Shown here piece after piece: positions 7,417 through 15,504 of a stretch of 64,000 bases of DNA (its first letter is position 1; every line of letters starts with the position of its first letter). Source of the stretch: Afifella marina DSM 2698. GTDB lineage: Bacteria > Pseudomonadota > Alphaproteobacteria > Rhizobiales > Afifellaceae. A program made the position numbers and the translations under genes. Under the pieces are notes generated by a model. The model searched no databases. It was given only the letters and a program-made list of their open reading frames with translations, and was not told where the DNA came from. Location of the stretch: NCBI RefSeq assembly GCF_900102695.1, contig NZ_FMVW01000010.1:54602-118601 (forward strand), written 5' to 3'.

Positions 7417-7734
7417 ATGGCTTTGAATACCTTGGAATTCGACCTCAAGCTCGATGAGGTGACGCATTCGATCGACACGCCGATCCATCTCGGCGTCGTC
7501 GGTTCGGGCGACATGGAAGTCCTGATGGAGCCCAAGGATCTGAAGGGCGCGGTCTCGGTCCGTATCGTTACCCCGGTCGCTGGCTTCGACGAACTGTGGA
7601 AGCGCGTGGTGGAGAAGTTCGTCTCCGAAACGCTCCTCGGCGATGTCCACCTCGAGATCAACGACAACAACGCCACGCCTGCCGTGGTCCTGCTGCGCCT
7701 GCGCCAGGGCTTTGCGGAAGCGACCGGCGAGTAA
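7417..7734 (+). CDS. madE: Malonate decarboxylase acyl carrier protein (delta subunit)
   Basis: 105-residue MdcC/MadE-family acyl carrier that bears the 2'-(5''-phosphoribosyl)-3'-dephospho-CoA prosthetic group made by MadG and attached by MadK. The segment HLGVVGSGDMEVLMEP places the expected attachment serine at residue 30. Acetyl- and malonyl-thioesters ride on this arm during catalysis. Length and position between the alpha and carboxyltransferase genes are typical. Confidence 0.93.
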   Translation: MALNTLEFDLKLDEVTHSIDTPIHLGVVGSGDMEVLMEPKDLKGAVSVRIVTPVAGFDELWKRVVEKFVSETLLGDVHLEINDNNATPAVVLLRLRQGFAEATGE

Positions 7735-7745
7735 GGAGAGATCTG

Positions 7746-8702
7746 ATGCCGAAATGGAATGATCTTCAGGAGCAGAGCTTCCTGGAATCTGATGCGCGCG
7801 CCCGGGCCGTTGGCCTGGTCGACGAGGGCACCTACACAGAACTCGCGGGTCCGTTCGACAGGTTCTACAGCCCGCACCTGGAAGTCTTGGGCGAAGCCGT
7901 CGAATTCGACGATGGAATCGTCACCGCGGTTGGCAAGATCGGCAAAACCCCGGTTTTCGTCATCTCGCAGGAAGGCCGCTTCATTGGCGGTTCCGTCGGC
8001 GAGGTCGGTGGCGCGAAGATGGTCAACACGATCCGTCTCGCCATCGAGTTCCACGACAAGCTGGTGGCGGACTATCCGGACATCTCCGACGAGGAGAAGC
8101 CGGTCGTCGTCATCTCTTTCGAAACCGGCGGCGTGCGCCTGCATGAATCGAATGCAGGCCTTCTCGCCCATGCCGAGGTGATGGACCAGTTGCAGAAGGC
8201 ACGCCACAAGGTGCCGGTCATCACGCTTATCGGCTCGAAGGTCGGCTGCTTCGGCGGCATGGGCTTTGTCGCGGCGGCAACGGACGCCATCGTGATGAGC
8301 GAGTTCGGACGTCTCGGCCTGACCGGCCCTGAAGTCATCGAACAGGAGATGGGCAAGGAAGAGTTCGATTCTTCCGATCGTGCGCTCGTCTTCCGCACCA
8401 CGGGCGGTCGGCACAAGTACATCATGGGCGATTGCAACGTCCTCGTGCACAACACGATCGGCGCCTTCCGTGAAGCCGTTGCCAAGCTCGCCGTTCTTCC
8501 GGTCTCCGAATTTGAGAAGATGCGCCGCATCGGCTCGCCCGAGGCCGTCGAACGCCAGCTGCGTGCAGTCGCGCTCGCTGCCGAGATGCAGCCGCAGGAT
8601 GCCCGTGACGTCTGGGTGAAAGCCGGCAATCCCGATCCCGTCGCTCTTACCGACATTCCGCTCGACGAGTTCCTCGCCGACGTGAAGCGGCTGTCGGTCT
8701 GA
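7746..8702 (+). CDS. madC: Malonate decarboxylase carboxyltransferase subunit (beta)
   Basis: 318-residue MdcD/MadC-family protein, one half of a carboxyltransferase with the crotonase-like fold of acetyl-CoA carboxylase. In the biotin type it works with MadD to move the carboxyl group of malonyl-ACP onto biotin of MadF, leaving acetyl-ACP. Family segments include GGSVGEVGGAKMV, FETGGVRLHESNAGLLAH and GCFGGMGFVAAATDAIVM. The ATG at 7746 has an excellent AAGGAGAG site and fixes the start. It follows madE by 11 bases. Confidence 0.93.
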   Translation: MPKWNDLQEQSFLESDARARAVGLVDEGTYTELAGPFDRFYSPHLEVLGEAVEFDDGIVTAVGKIGKTPVFVISQEGRFIGGSVGEVGGAKMVNTIRLAIEFHDKLVADYPDISDEEKPVVVISFETGGVRLHESNAGLLAHAEVMDQLQKARHKVPVITLIGSKVGCFGGMGFVAAATDAIVMSEFGRLGLTGPEVIEQEMGKEEFDSSDRALVFRTTGGRHKYIMGDCNVLVHNTIGAFREAVAKLAVLPVSEFEKMRRIGSPEAVERQLRAVALAAEMQPQDARDVWVKAGNPDPVALTDIPLDEFLADVKRLSV

Positions 8703-8736
8703 GCCCGGTCACAAATCCCTTAATCAGGAGACAATC

Positions 8737-9630
8737 ATGGAAGCCACTGAGACCATGATGGGAAGAGGTCGGGACGCGATCGACATGATCGTCGATGCCG
8801 ACAGCTTCAACGAGGGCACCATCGGTGCCAAAACCTTCGACGATCCCGAATTCGGTCCGGGTGCGGTTGTCGGAACAGCAGCCCTCAATGGCGAGACGGT
8901 GACGATCATCGCCTCCGACGCCAACGCCTTCAACGAGAAGTTCCCCGTCGTCTATGCCGGCATCATCGGCATGGAGGAGGGCTACAAGATGGCGCAGGCC
9001 GTCTATGCCTCCCTCGAAGCCGATAAGGCCAAGCCGGTCGCCGAGAAGCGCCCGCTCGTCCTCATCGTTGACACCCCAGGAAACGGTCCGGGCAAGGTCG
9101 AAGAGATCTTCGGCATGAACAAGGCGACCGGCGCCTATCAGCTGGCGCTCGCTGAGGCTCGGCTTGCGGGTCATCCGATCGTTGCCATGGTCATCGGCCG
9201 GGCGATCTCGGGCGCCTTCCTGTGCCATGGGCTACAGGCGGACCACATCGTGTCGCTCGATGCCAACTTCGGCACGATGATCCACGTGATGCCGCTCACC
9301 TCGGTGTCGCGCATCATCCGCAAGGATCTCGAGACGCTGCAGGAATTGTCGAAGGGCAATCCGGTCTTCGCCGCCGGCCCGCGCTTCTTTTACGCCCTCG
9401 GCGGCGTCGAGGAGCTGGTCGGAACGATCGAGGGCATGCGTCCGACGATCATCGAGCACATCAAGGCGATCCGTGCCGCGAAGGCGGCCGGTGAAGCCGA
9501 AAAGCTCGGCCCGTGGGGCCGGGGACAGCTCGGTGCAGAGCGTGAAGGCCGCAAAGTCCGGCCTGAAGTGATCAAGCTGATGAACCAAGAGTTCGCAGCA
9601 GTCGCCGAGAAATACGCTCCATCTCGCTGA
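8737..9630 (+). CDS. madD: Malonate decarboxylase carboxyltransferase subunit (gamma)
   Basis: 297-residue MdcE/MadD-family partner of MadC. The conserved stretch VDTPGNGPGKVEE, the GRAISGAFLCHGLQAD segment and the DANFGTMIHVMPL region are typical of the gamma subunit, which supplies the other half of the carboxyltransferase active site. An AGGAG precedes the ATG. It lies 34 bases after madC and 22 before madH. Confidence 0.93.
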   Translation: MEATETMMGRGRDAIDMIVDADSFNEGTIGAKTFDDPEFGPGAVVGTAALNGETVTIIASDANAFNEKFPVVYAGIIGMEEGYKMAQAVYASLEADKAKPVAEKRPLVLIVDTPGNGPGKVEEIFGMNKATGAYQLALAEARLAGHPIVAMVIGRAISGAFLCHGLQADHIVSLDANFGTMIHVMPLTSVSRIIRKDLETLQELSKGNPVFAAGPRFFYALGGVEELVGTIEGMRPTIIEHIKAIRAAKAAGEAEKLGPWGRGQLGAEREGRKVRPEVIKLMNQEFAAVAEKYAPSR

Positions 9631-9652
9631 CGACCCAAAAGGGACGACGATC

Positions 9653-10753
9653 ATGTCTGACGATCTGACGGTTCTCGAAGCAGCCCTGGACGCTTTCGGC
9701 ACAGCTCCGACTTTGGAGGAGATGCCGCGGCGGACATTGGCGGACAAGGGTATCGACGGTCCTACCGCCGCCCATGTCATCGAGGAGGTGCATACGCCTT
9801 TCAATCTGGCGTATCTCACCTTCACGACAGGCTCTTCGGCGTTCCAGAATATCGTCGGCGTGGTCCATGGCGAGATTTCCGGCCGCTGCGCGGTGGCCCG
9901 GACCCTGTTCGAAAGACTTGGGTCCGGGCCAGGAGCGCGGATGCTCGTCAGCTATCCGCCTCTCGTCAATGTCTTCTCCGCCGAGGCGCTGCGCCAATGC
10001 GGGGTGGAATGGAGTTTCCTCAAGCGCTCAAGCCGCGACGCCTTCCTCGTCGCGGCCTGCCGGGAAAAACCTTCGATTATCCTTGGAGAATCCTCGTTCC
10101 TGCGGGCAAGCCTCGAGCAGGCCGGTCCGCTAGGACTGAAGAACGAATTGCCAGAGGGGGCTATCCTCCTCACGGCCGGTACTCCGCTCGACGAAGGCCT
10201 GCTGCCGGTCGCGGAGCGTTTCGGCTACACCGTCCACGATCTTTATGGATGTCAGGAATTCGGCTGGCTGACGCTCGACGGCGTGCCGCTGCGCGATGAC
10301 ATCAGCCTCGTCGCATCGCCCCGCGGGCCTTCTTATCGTGAGCTTGTGGTCGGCGGTCTGCCGATGGGCGACAGCTTCATCGTTTCGCAGTCCGGGCATG
10401 TGTGCGATCGCGCAGGTGAAATCATCACCTATCGCCGCGAACGCACCTATCCAGAATATGAAGTCGTCGTCACGCACACGACGGCGATGGCTGCGGAAAC
10501 CGTCGAAAAGGCGGCGCGCACGATTTTGCGGATCAAAGGCCGTGTCGTGAAAGTGGCGCCGGACGTCGTGGTCGGCGCCCCGGCGACGCGTCTCAAACTC
10601 ATCCCCGGTCTGCCGCTCGGCGATGCTGCCGCACAGGCGGGCGTCGAGATCGTCGGGCCCGAGAAGACGCGCCTCTTCGACGTGCTGGTCGAGGCCCAGG
10701 CCAATTTGCAGAAGACCGCGAAGGCGGATCCTGCCTGGATCAAGAGGCGCTGA
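9653..10753 (+). CDS. madH: Acetate:[acyl-carrier protein] ligase
   Basis: 366-residue adenylate-forming enzyme. In Malonomonas rubra MadH activates MadE by ATP-dependent acetylation of its thiol, so that the decarboxylation cycle can start. The sequence shows a TTGSS-type ATP loop near residue 57 and a YGCQEFGW segment near 201, the counterpart of the YGxTE motif of acyl-CoA ligases, but it is shorter than most members of that superfamily. It takes the role that an acetylating enzyme or malonyl transferase (MdcH) plays in other malonate decarboxylase systems. madK begins two bases after its stop. Confidence 0.85.
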   Translation: MSDDLTVLEAALDAFGTAPTLEEMPRRTLADKGIDGPTAAHVIEEVHTPFNLAYLTFTTGSSAFQNIVGVVHGEISGRCAVARTLFERLGSGPGARMLVSYPPLVNVFSAEALRQCGVEWSFLKRSSRDAFLVAACREKPSIILGESSFLRASLEQAGPLGLKNELPEGAILLTAGTPLDEGLLPVAERFGYTVHDLYGCQEFGWLTLDGVPLRDDISLVASPRGPSYRELVVGGLPMGDSFIVSQSGHVCDRAGEIITYRRERTYPEYEVVVTHTTAMAAETVEKAARTILRIKGRVVKVAPDVVVGAPATRLKLIPGLPLGDAAAQAGVEIVGPEKTRLFDVLVEAQANLQKTAKADPAWIKRR

Positions 10754-10755
10754 CC

Positions 10756-11532
10756 ATGCTGAACCGGCGCCATTTCCTCGCTTATCTCCATCCTGACGCC
10801 CGCCAGGTGCTCGCGTCCGCCCTTGTGGAAGGTTTGCCGCACACGATGCGCGACCGCGCCACCGAAGCGGCGGTTCTGCATGGGTTCCTGACCGATCGGA
10901 TCCCCGGCATCGTCTGCCGTCCGACCAGGGTGTGCACGGACGGGCAGGGTCAGCTCGGCTTCTCCTTCCCGCTGCGCATCGGCGAAGAACGGGTGAGGAG
11001 CTCGGTCCTGGTAGAGCCAGGGCAGGTCGCTTCCTTCCTGTCGCCCTACGAGGTGATGGAGCGTGCGGCTCTCCGTTTTCCCCCGCCGCACGCGGCTTTG
11101 CGGGTCGCGCTGTCGCTCGCTCGCCGTTTCGATATCCGGCTCGGTCTCATTGGATCTGCTGCGCTCGCTGCCATGACGGGCCTTCCATATGTGCGCCCGC
11201 AATCGGATCTCGATCTCTTGATCGATGCCGATCTCGGTGGCGATTTCCAAGCTTTTCATGCGTCTCTTGCGGCAATCTCTCGCGAGATCGGCGTCAAAGT
11301 CGATGTCGAGTTGGAATTTAATCGTTCCCTCGGCGTCAAGCTTTCCGAATATATTTCAGGAAGAGAAGTTCTTCTAGCGAAGACGATTAATGATGTGGAG
11401 CTCATAGATCGAATTGAATTACAGAGTTGCTCGTCTGATGAGGTGAATATTAGCGCCTCTGTTGCCGGGCGTTGCGGGGAAAATTGCAAGGTCCCCACAA
11501 CCGAAACCATCGAGAACCAATGGAGTGAATGA
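10756..11532 (+). CDS. madK: Phosphoribosyl-dephospho-CoA transferase (holo-ACP synthase)
   Basis: 258-residue MdcG/MadK-family nucleotidyltransferase that transfers the phosphoribosyl-dephospho-CoA unit from the MadG product to the MadE serine, releasing pyrophosphate. The catalytic core is visible as GSAALAAMTGLPYV followed by SDLDLLID, the GS...DxD pattern of nucleotidyltransferases, near residues 135-160. The last third is odd: bases 11341-11460 have about 40% GC by my count against around 60% nearby, and the C-terminal tail with its four cysteines has no obvious family match. The stop overlaps the madF start. Confidence 0.88.
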   Translation: MLNRRHFLAYLHPDARQVLASALVEGLPHTMRDRATEAAVLHGFLTDRIPGIVCRPTRVCTDGQGQLGFSFPLRIGEERVRSSVLVEPGQVASFLSPYEVMERAALRFPPPHAALRVALSLARRFDIRLGLIGSAALAAMTGLPYVRPQSDLDLLIDADLGGDFQAFHASLAAISREIGVKVDVELEFNRSLGVKLSEYISGREVLLAKTINDVELIDRIELQSCSSDEVNISASVAGRCGENCKVPTTETIENQWSE

Positions 11533-11741
11533 TGGATATCAAAGTGAAAATGCCGTCGACCGTCGTGTCTATCGAAGTTGCCGTCGGAGATGCGGTGACG
11601 AAGGGTCAGAGCCTCGCAGTGGTTGAGGCGATGAAGATGAAAAACAACACGCCTTCGCCGGTCGACGGCACGGTCAAGTCGATTTCGGCTTCCGTTGGCG
11701 AGCGCCTGAAGCCGGGTGCCGTCCTGATGGTCGTCGAGTGA
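11529..11741 (+). CDS. madF: Biotin carboxyl carrier subunit of malonate decarboxylase
   Basis: A 70-residue protein consisting of a biotinyl/lipoyl domain and nothing else. The biotinylation motif VEAMKMKN places the modified lysine at residue 36, and the symmetric glycine turns around VGDAVTKGQ and VGERLKPGA are typical. It shuttles CO2 from the MadCD carboxyltransferase to MadB in the membrane. Two adjacent ATGs (11529 and 11532) are possible; either overlaps or abuts the madK stop. There is no proline/alanine linker of the kind that often precedes such domains. Confidence 0.95.
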   Translation: MMDIKVKMPSTVVSIEVAVGDAVTKGQSLAVVEAMKMKNNTPSPVDGTVKSISASVGERLKPGAVLMVVE

Positions 11742-11752
11742 TTGAGTGACGT

Positions 11753-11775
11753 GGGGCGGCGCGTCGCGCCGCCCC
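11753..11775 (+). terminator. Perfect 10-bp GC hairpin between madF and madL
   Basis: GGGGCGGCGC-GTC-GCGCCGCCCC is a perfect ten-base-pair, all-GC stem starting 12 bases after the madF stop. No T run follows. It could be a partial terminator or an mRNA stability/processing hairpin that sets lower transporter than enzyme levels. Confidence 0.55.
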
Positions 11776-11811
11776 CTCAAACTTGGGCTCCGATACTCTG
11801 GAGTAAGTGAA

Positions 11812-12252
11812 ATGGTGATTTACGGACTAGCCCTGATGGGCGGGTGCATGATCGTAGGTACCGGTCTCGGTTACCTGATCGGTCATCTTGTTGGCATTGA
11901 CGCGAATGTGGGCGGCGTCGGCATTGCGATGCTGTTGCTCGTCATCATCTCGCGCCAGCTTATGGATAAAGAACAGCTCTCCAAGCTGGCCCAGGACGGC
12001 ATCATGTTCTGGAGCGCTATGTACATCCCGATCGTGGTCGCGATGTGCGCCCGCCAGAACGTCGTCGCGGCCTTCGACGCCGGCGCTCTCGCCTTTGTCG
12101 CCGGACTTGGCGCGGTCTTCGCCGGCTTCCTGCTGATCCGGCCGATTGCGGCTCTCAGCCCGAAGAGTGATCCACTTCCGCCCCTCGATGCGGACAATGC
12201 TGCTCCTGCCGCCACCGTCGCGGTGCCTGAATCCGCGAAGGAGGTCAAGTAA
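11812..12252 (+). CDS. madL: Malonate transporter subunit MadL
   Basis: 146-residue membrane protein with about four hydrophobic segments (roughly residues 3-24, 32-47, 65-84 and 91-112) and a charged, proline/alanine-rich cytoplasmic tail. In Malonomonas rubra MadL and MadM together form a Na+-dependent malonate carrier. The ATG at 11812 has GGAG nine bases upstream, and madM starts two bases after its stop. The segments IDANVGGVGIAMLLL and ISRQLMDKEQL are typical of the family. Confidence 0.9.
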   Translation: MVIYGLALMGGCMIVGTGLGYLIGHLVGIDANVGGVGIAMLLLVIISRQLMDKEQLSKLAQDGIMFWSAMYIPIVVAMCARQNVVAAFDAGALAFVAGLGAVFAGFLLIRPIAALSPKSDPLPPLDADNAAPAATVAVPESAKEVK

Positions 12253-12254
12253 TC

Positions 12255-13013
12255 ATGGACATCCTGGTACAAGCAGTCTCCAAATACCCTCTGGTTACTG
12301 CCTTCGTCGTCGTCGGCCTCATCATGTGGGTGTCGACCTATATTGGCAAAATCTTCAACAACCGCATTCATGCTTCGGCGATTGCGATCGTCATCGGTCT
12401 GCTCCTGGCGTTTGTCGGTGGCAAATACACCGGCGGCAAGCACGGCATCTCCGATGTCGGTCTGTTCGCAGGCATCGGTCTGATGGGTGGCAGCGTCTTC
12501 CGTGACTTCGCCATCGTTGCCACGGCCTTTGGCGTGAAGCTTGAAGAGCTGAAGAAGGCCGGCGTGCCTGGCGTCGTCGCTCTCGTCGTGTCGATGATCC
12601 TGTCGACTGCGATCGGCGCGGCGACCGCTTATGCGTTCGGCTACACGAACCCGGTCGACATGGCCACGATCGGCGGCGGTGCAGCGACCTTCATCGTCGG
12701 TCCGGTGACCGGTGCGGCTCTCGGCGCATCTTCGGAAGTTATCGCCCTGTCGGTTGCCGCCGGCGTGGTGAAGTCAATCTCCGTGATGATCCTGACCCCG
12801 TTCCTTGCCAAGATGGCAGGCCTCAACAACCCGGCCGCAGCGGCTGTGTATGGTGGTCTCATGGGAACGACCAGCGGAACAGCCGCCGGATTGGCTGCTA
12901 CCGATCCGCGGCTGGTTCCTTATGGTGCGATGACGGCGACATTCTACACCGGCTTTGGCTGCCTGGTCGTCCCGTCAATTGGCTACGCGGCGATTGTCGC
13001 CCTGGTTGGTTGA
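12255..13013 (+). CDS. madM: Malonate transporter subunit MadM
   Basis: 252-residue polytopic membrane protein, partner of MadL in Na+:malonate symport. About seven hydrophobic segments are present, with glycine-rich stretches such as GLFAGIGLMGGSVFRDFAIVA and YGGLMGTTSGTAAGLAA. The gene ends the mad part of the cluster; 200 bases with two strong hairpins separate it from bioM. Confidence 0.92.
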   Translation: MDILVQAVSKYPLVTAFVVVGLIMWVSTYIGKIFNNRIHASAIAIVIGLLLAFVGGKYTGGKHGISDVGLFAGIGLMGGSVFRDFAIVATAFGVKLEELKKAGVPGVVALVVSMILSTAIGAATAYAFGYTNPVDMATIGGGAATFIVGPVTGAALGASSEVIALSVAAGVVKSISVMILTPFLAKMAGLNNPAAAAVYGGLMGTTSGTAAGLAATDPRLVPYGAMTATFYTGFGCLVVPSIGYAAIVALVG

Positions 13014-13110
13014 ACCTTTTGCCGAAGGACCAGTCAGGGTTTCATCCTGCGCAACACCGCTAAGAATGAGACACCTGAGACAGTGTTTCAAGCGATGGTG
13101 CTACGAATAA

Positions 13111-13195
13111 GGTTCCGGAGCACGAACATGTGAACGATGTTCGCGTTCCGAACCTGCAGCCGCCGGCGCGTTTCCATCAAAGAGATGCCGGCGGC
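13111..13195 (+). promoter_or_regulatory. Two tandem hairpins ahead of bioM
   Basis: The first (13111-13154) has an outer stem GGTTCCGGA with TTCCGAACC and an inner stem CGAACAT with ATGTTCG around a GTGAACG loop. The second (13159-13195) is a perfect nine-pair stem, GCCGCCGGC with GCCGGCGGC, around a 19-base loop. They end 20 bases before bioM. No T tract follows, so simple intrinsic termination is unlikely. Control of bioMNY at RNA level, or transcript processing, is possible. Confidence 0.45.
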
Positions 13196-13215
13196 GCCAA
13201 CGCTCCAAGGGGCAG

Positions 13216-13899
13216 ATGATGACGACGATCGAGATTCGCGCGGTTCATCAGCGCTTCGAGACCTTCGAAGCCTTGAAGGGAATCGATCTGACGCTGAACG
13301 AGAAGCGTATCGGGATCGTCGGTTCCAATGGGTCCGGCAAGAGCACATTTGCCCGCCTCTTGAACGGACTTCTTATTCCCACCTCCGGACAGGTTCTCGT
13401 CGACGGCCTCGATACGGCCAAGTCGGGCAAGGCGGTCCGTCGCAAGGTGGGCTTTGTTTTCCAAAATCCAGACAATCAGATCGTCTTCCCGATCGTGGAA
13501 GAAGACGTCGCCTTCGGCCTCAAGGGGCTGAAGCTACCCGCAGCCCAGCGTGGCGCTCTCGTCGAAGAGGTGCTCGACCGCTACGGGCTCGGACCCTTTC
13601 GCTCGCATCCCTCCCATACGCTTTCCGGCGGCCAGAAGCAGCTTCTGGCGCTGGCCGGCGTCCTCATCACGCGGCCTGATTGTGTCGTATTCGACGAGCC
13701 GACGACGCTTCTCGATTTGCGCAATGCCAGGCGGGTTGCCAAGGTCATCGCCGAGATGGAAGAGACCGTCATCGTCGTCACGCACGACTTGCCGCTTCTT
13801 CAATCGTTCGATCGCGTCATCGTTTTCGACCAGGGCAGGGTGATTGCCGACGATGAGCCGAATTCCGCGCTCGCGCGGTATGTGGAGCGTATGCAATGA
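13216..13899 (+). CDS. bioM: Biotin ECF transporter ATPase (A component)
   Basis: ABC ATPase of about 227 residues that energises biotin uptake together with BioN and BioY. Walker A is [10 protein letters not shown], the signature motif is [13 protein letters not shown], and Walker B runs into [12 protein letters not shown]. Two adjacent ATGs (13216, 13219) follow an AGGGG site. The stop overlaps bioN (ATGA). The order bioM-bioN-bioY next to a biotin-dependent enzyme indicates that the island brings its own cofactor supply. Confidence 0.92.
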   Translation: MMTTIEIRAVHQRFETFEALKGIDLTLNEKRIGIVGSNGSGKSTFARLLNGLLIPTSGQVLVDGLDTAKSGKAVRRKVGFVFQNPDNQIVFPIVEEDVAFGLKGLKLPAAQRGALVEEVLDRYGLGPFRSHPSHTLSGGQKQLLALAGVLITRPDCVVFDEPTTLLDLRNARRVAKVIAEMEETVIVVTHDLPLLQSFDRVIVFDQGRVIADDEPNSALARYVERMQ

Positions 13900-14594
13900 G
13901 ATCTCGCGGCGAGATATCCTCGTTCCTGCATGAGCTGCCGGCTGCCGCCAAGCTCCTGGTTCTGGCCGGGGCGGGCACAGGGCTCGTTCTCGTCGGCAGT
14001 CTTCCCGTGCTCGCCGGCGCATTTCTCGCGACGCTGCTCCTTTATTGGCTCGCAGGCATCTCGCGCCGGCAGGCGTTTCAGCAATTGCGCCCTCTGTTGT
14101 GGCTGCTGGTGCTTCTCTTCATCGTCCAAGGTGTCTGGCAGTCATGGGAACTCGGCGCTCTCGTCGTCCTGCGGATTTCGACGCTGATCCTCCTGGCGGC
14201 GTTTGTGACGCTGACAACGCGCACCGACGCACTGATCGCGGCGGTCGAAAGCGCGCTCACGCCGTTTCGGCGTTTCGGCGTCAATCCCGCCAAGGTCGGT
14301 CTCGCGTTCTCTCTGGCGCTCCGGTTCATTCCCGTCATTGCGCAGCAGGCGAACGATATTCGCGACGCGCAGCGGGCGAGGGGGCTTGGAGCAAATCCCG
14401 TCGCGCTCGCCTTGCCGCTCATCGTCCGGACCCTTCGAATGGCCAGCGATGTTGCCGATGCGATCGATGCGCGCTCGCCCTACAGTGATCACTCCGGCGA
14501 CGAAGGCGAGCTGCCGCCGCGCTTCGTCCTCCAGCCGAATACGTCCAATGCGAGGATGTCATGCAACGACGCGGAACCACAACTAAAGACATAG
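13896..14594 (+). CDS. bioN: Biotin ECF transporter transmembrane T component
   Basis: EcfT/CbiQ-family membrane protein of 232 residues with four or five hydrophobic segments. The coupling-helix motif DAQRARGLG near residue 155, of the alanine-arginine-glycine type, contacts the ATPase. It is longer than some BioN proteins because of a polar C-terminal tail, and its last 34 bases overlap bioY. Confidence 0.9.
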   Translation: MRSRGEISSFLHELPAAAKLLVLAGAGTGLVLVGSLPVLAGAFLATLLLYWLAGISRRQAFQQLRPLLWLLVLLFIVQGVWQSWELGALVVLRISTLILLAAFVTLTTRTDALIAAVESALTPFRRFGVNPAKVGLAFSLALRFIPVIAQQANDIRDAQRARGLGANPVALALPLIVRTLRMASDVADAIDARSPYSDHSGDEGELPPRFVLQPNTSNARMSCNDAEPQLKT

Positions 14595-15124
14595 TCTACA
14601 TCGCCCTTTTCGCGGCCTTTATGGCTGCGCTCGGGATTTTCCCGCCGGTGATGCTGCCGCTGATCGGCGTGCCTGTTACGGCTCAGTCGATGGGGCCGAT
14701 GCTGGCTGGTGCCATCCTCGGGGCGCGTCGGGGAGCGCTGTCGATCCTGCTCTTCCTCGCGCTCGTCGCCGTCGGACTGCCCCTTCTTGCCGCCGGTCGC
14801 GGCGGGCTCGGCGTCTTCTTCGGTCCGACCGCCGGTTACCTTTTCGGGTGGGTCGCGGCCGCCTTCGCCGTCGGGGCTTTGCACGAATGGGGCTGGAACC
14901 GACTCAATGTCGTCACGTCGTTCGTCTTCTGCGCTCTCGGCGGCATCGTGGTTCTCTATGCGATCGGTATCCCATGGACCGCGGTCAATGTCGGCCTGCC
15001 GCTGACGAAGACCGCGATCGCCTCGGCGGCCTTCATCCCAGGAGACGTCGTCAAAGCCGGTCTCGCCGCCATTGTCGCGGTTTCCGTGAAGCGGTCTTAT
15101 CCGATCATTCAGCGGACGGCATAG
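14561..15124 (+). CDS. bioY: Biotin transporter substrate-binding S component
   Basis: 187-residue BioY with six predicted membrane helices. The conserved GRGGLGVFFGPTAGYLFG (around residues 84-101) and the IPWTAVNVGLP region are typical. BioY binds biotin with high affinity and docks on the BioMN module. The start lies inside the bioN end, which suggests translational coupling. The azlD gene converges on it 29 bases downstream. Confidence 0.95.
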   Translation: MQRRGTTTKDIVYIALFAAFMAALGIFPPVMLPLIGVPVTAQSMGPMLAGAILGARRGALSILLFLALVAVGLPLLAAGRGGLGVFFGPTAGYLFGWVAAAFAVGALHEWGWNRLNVVTSFVFCALGGIVVLYAIGIPWTAVNVGLPLTKTAIASAAFIPGDVVKAGLAAIVAVSVKRSYPIIQRTA

Positions 15125-15153
15125 GCGGCACGTAGGCGCTAATTGAGCGGCGG

Positions 15154-15504
15154 TCAGCCGAGATAGAGGAGGCCGGCCGCCACGAAGCCTGCAAGGCCGA
15201 TCAGGGTCGGCACGATGGTGCCTCCCTTCCACACGGCGATCGCGAAGGCGATGACCACGCAAACGATCGCGACCGCGGACCCGATGAGGGGGGCGCCGTG
15301 AAACAGGCCCTGGCCCGACCGCAAAGCCGATGTCGCGACGATGCCGCCCAGAATGCCGTAGCCTGCCCGGTCGAAGAATTCGCGGATGCGTTCGCCGCCG
15401 ATCGCCTCGCGCGCAAACAGCGGCACGAGCCGCAACATAAGCGTCCCAAGGCCGGCGCCGGCCGCCACCGCCCAAAGCTGCCAGTGAGAGAGAGCGTCAG
15501 GCAT
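15154..15504 (-). CDS. azlD: AzlD-family branched-chain amino acid exporter subunit
   Basis: 116-residue hydrophobic protein with three or four membrane segments and the family pattern around TLMLRLVPLF and VATSALRSG. AzlD works with AzlC in export of branched-chain amino acids or related compounds. Its ATG at 15504 overlaps the azlC stop by eight bases. Substrate cannot be read from the sequence. Confidence 0.85.
   Translation of the reverse strand: MPDALSHWQLWAVAAGAGLGTLMLRLVPLFAREAIGGERIREFFDRAGYGILGGIVATSALRSGQGLFHGAPLIGSAVAIVCVVIAFAIAVWKGGTIVPTLIGLAGFVAAGLLYLG

Noticed and set aside
13070..13095. GAGACAC...GTGTTTC as terminator of the mad operon
   Set aside because: Weak stem with a G-T pair and no T run.
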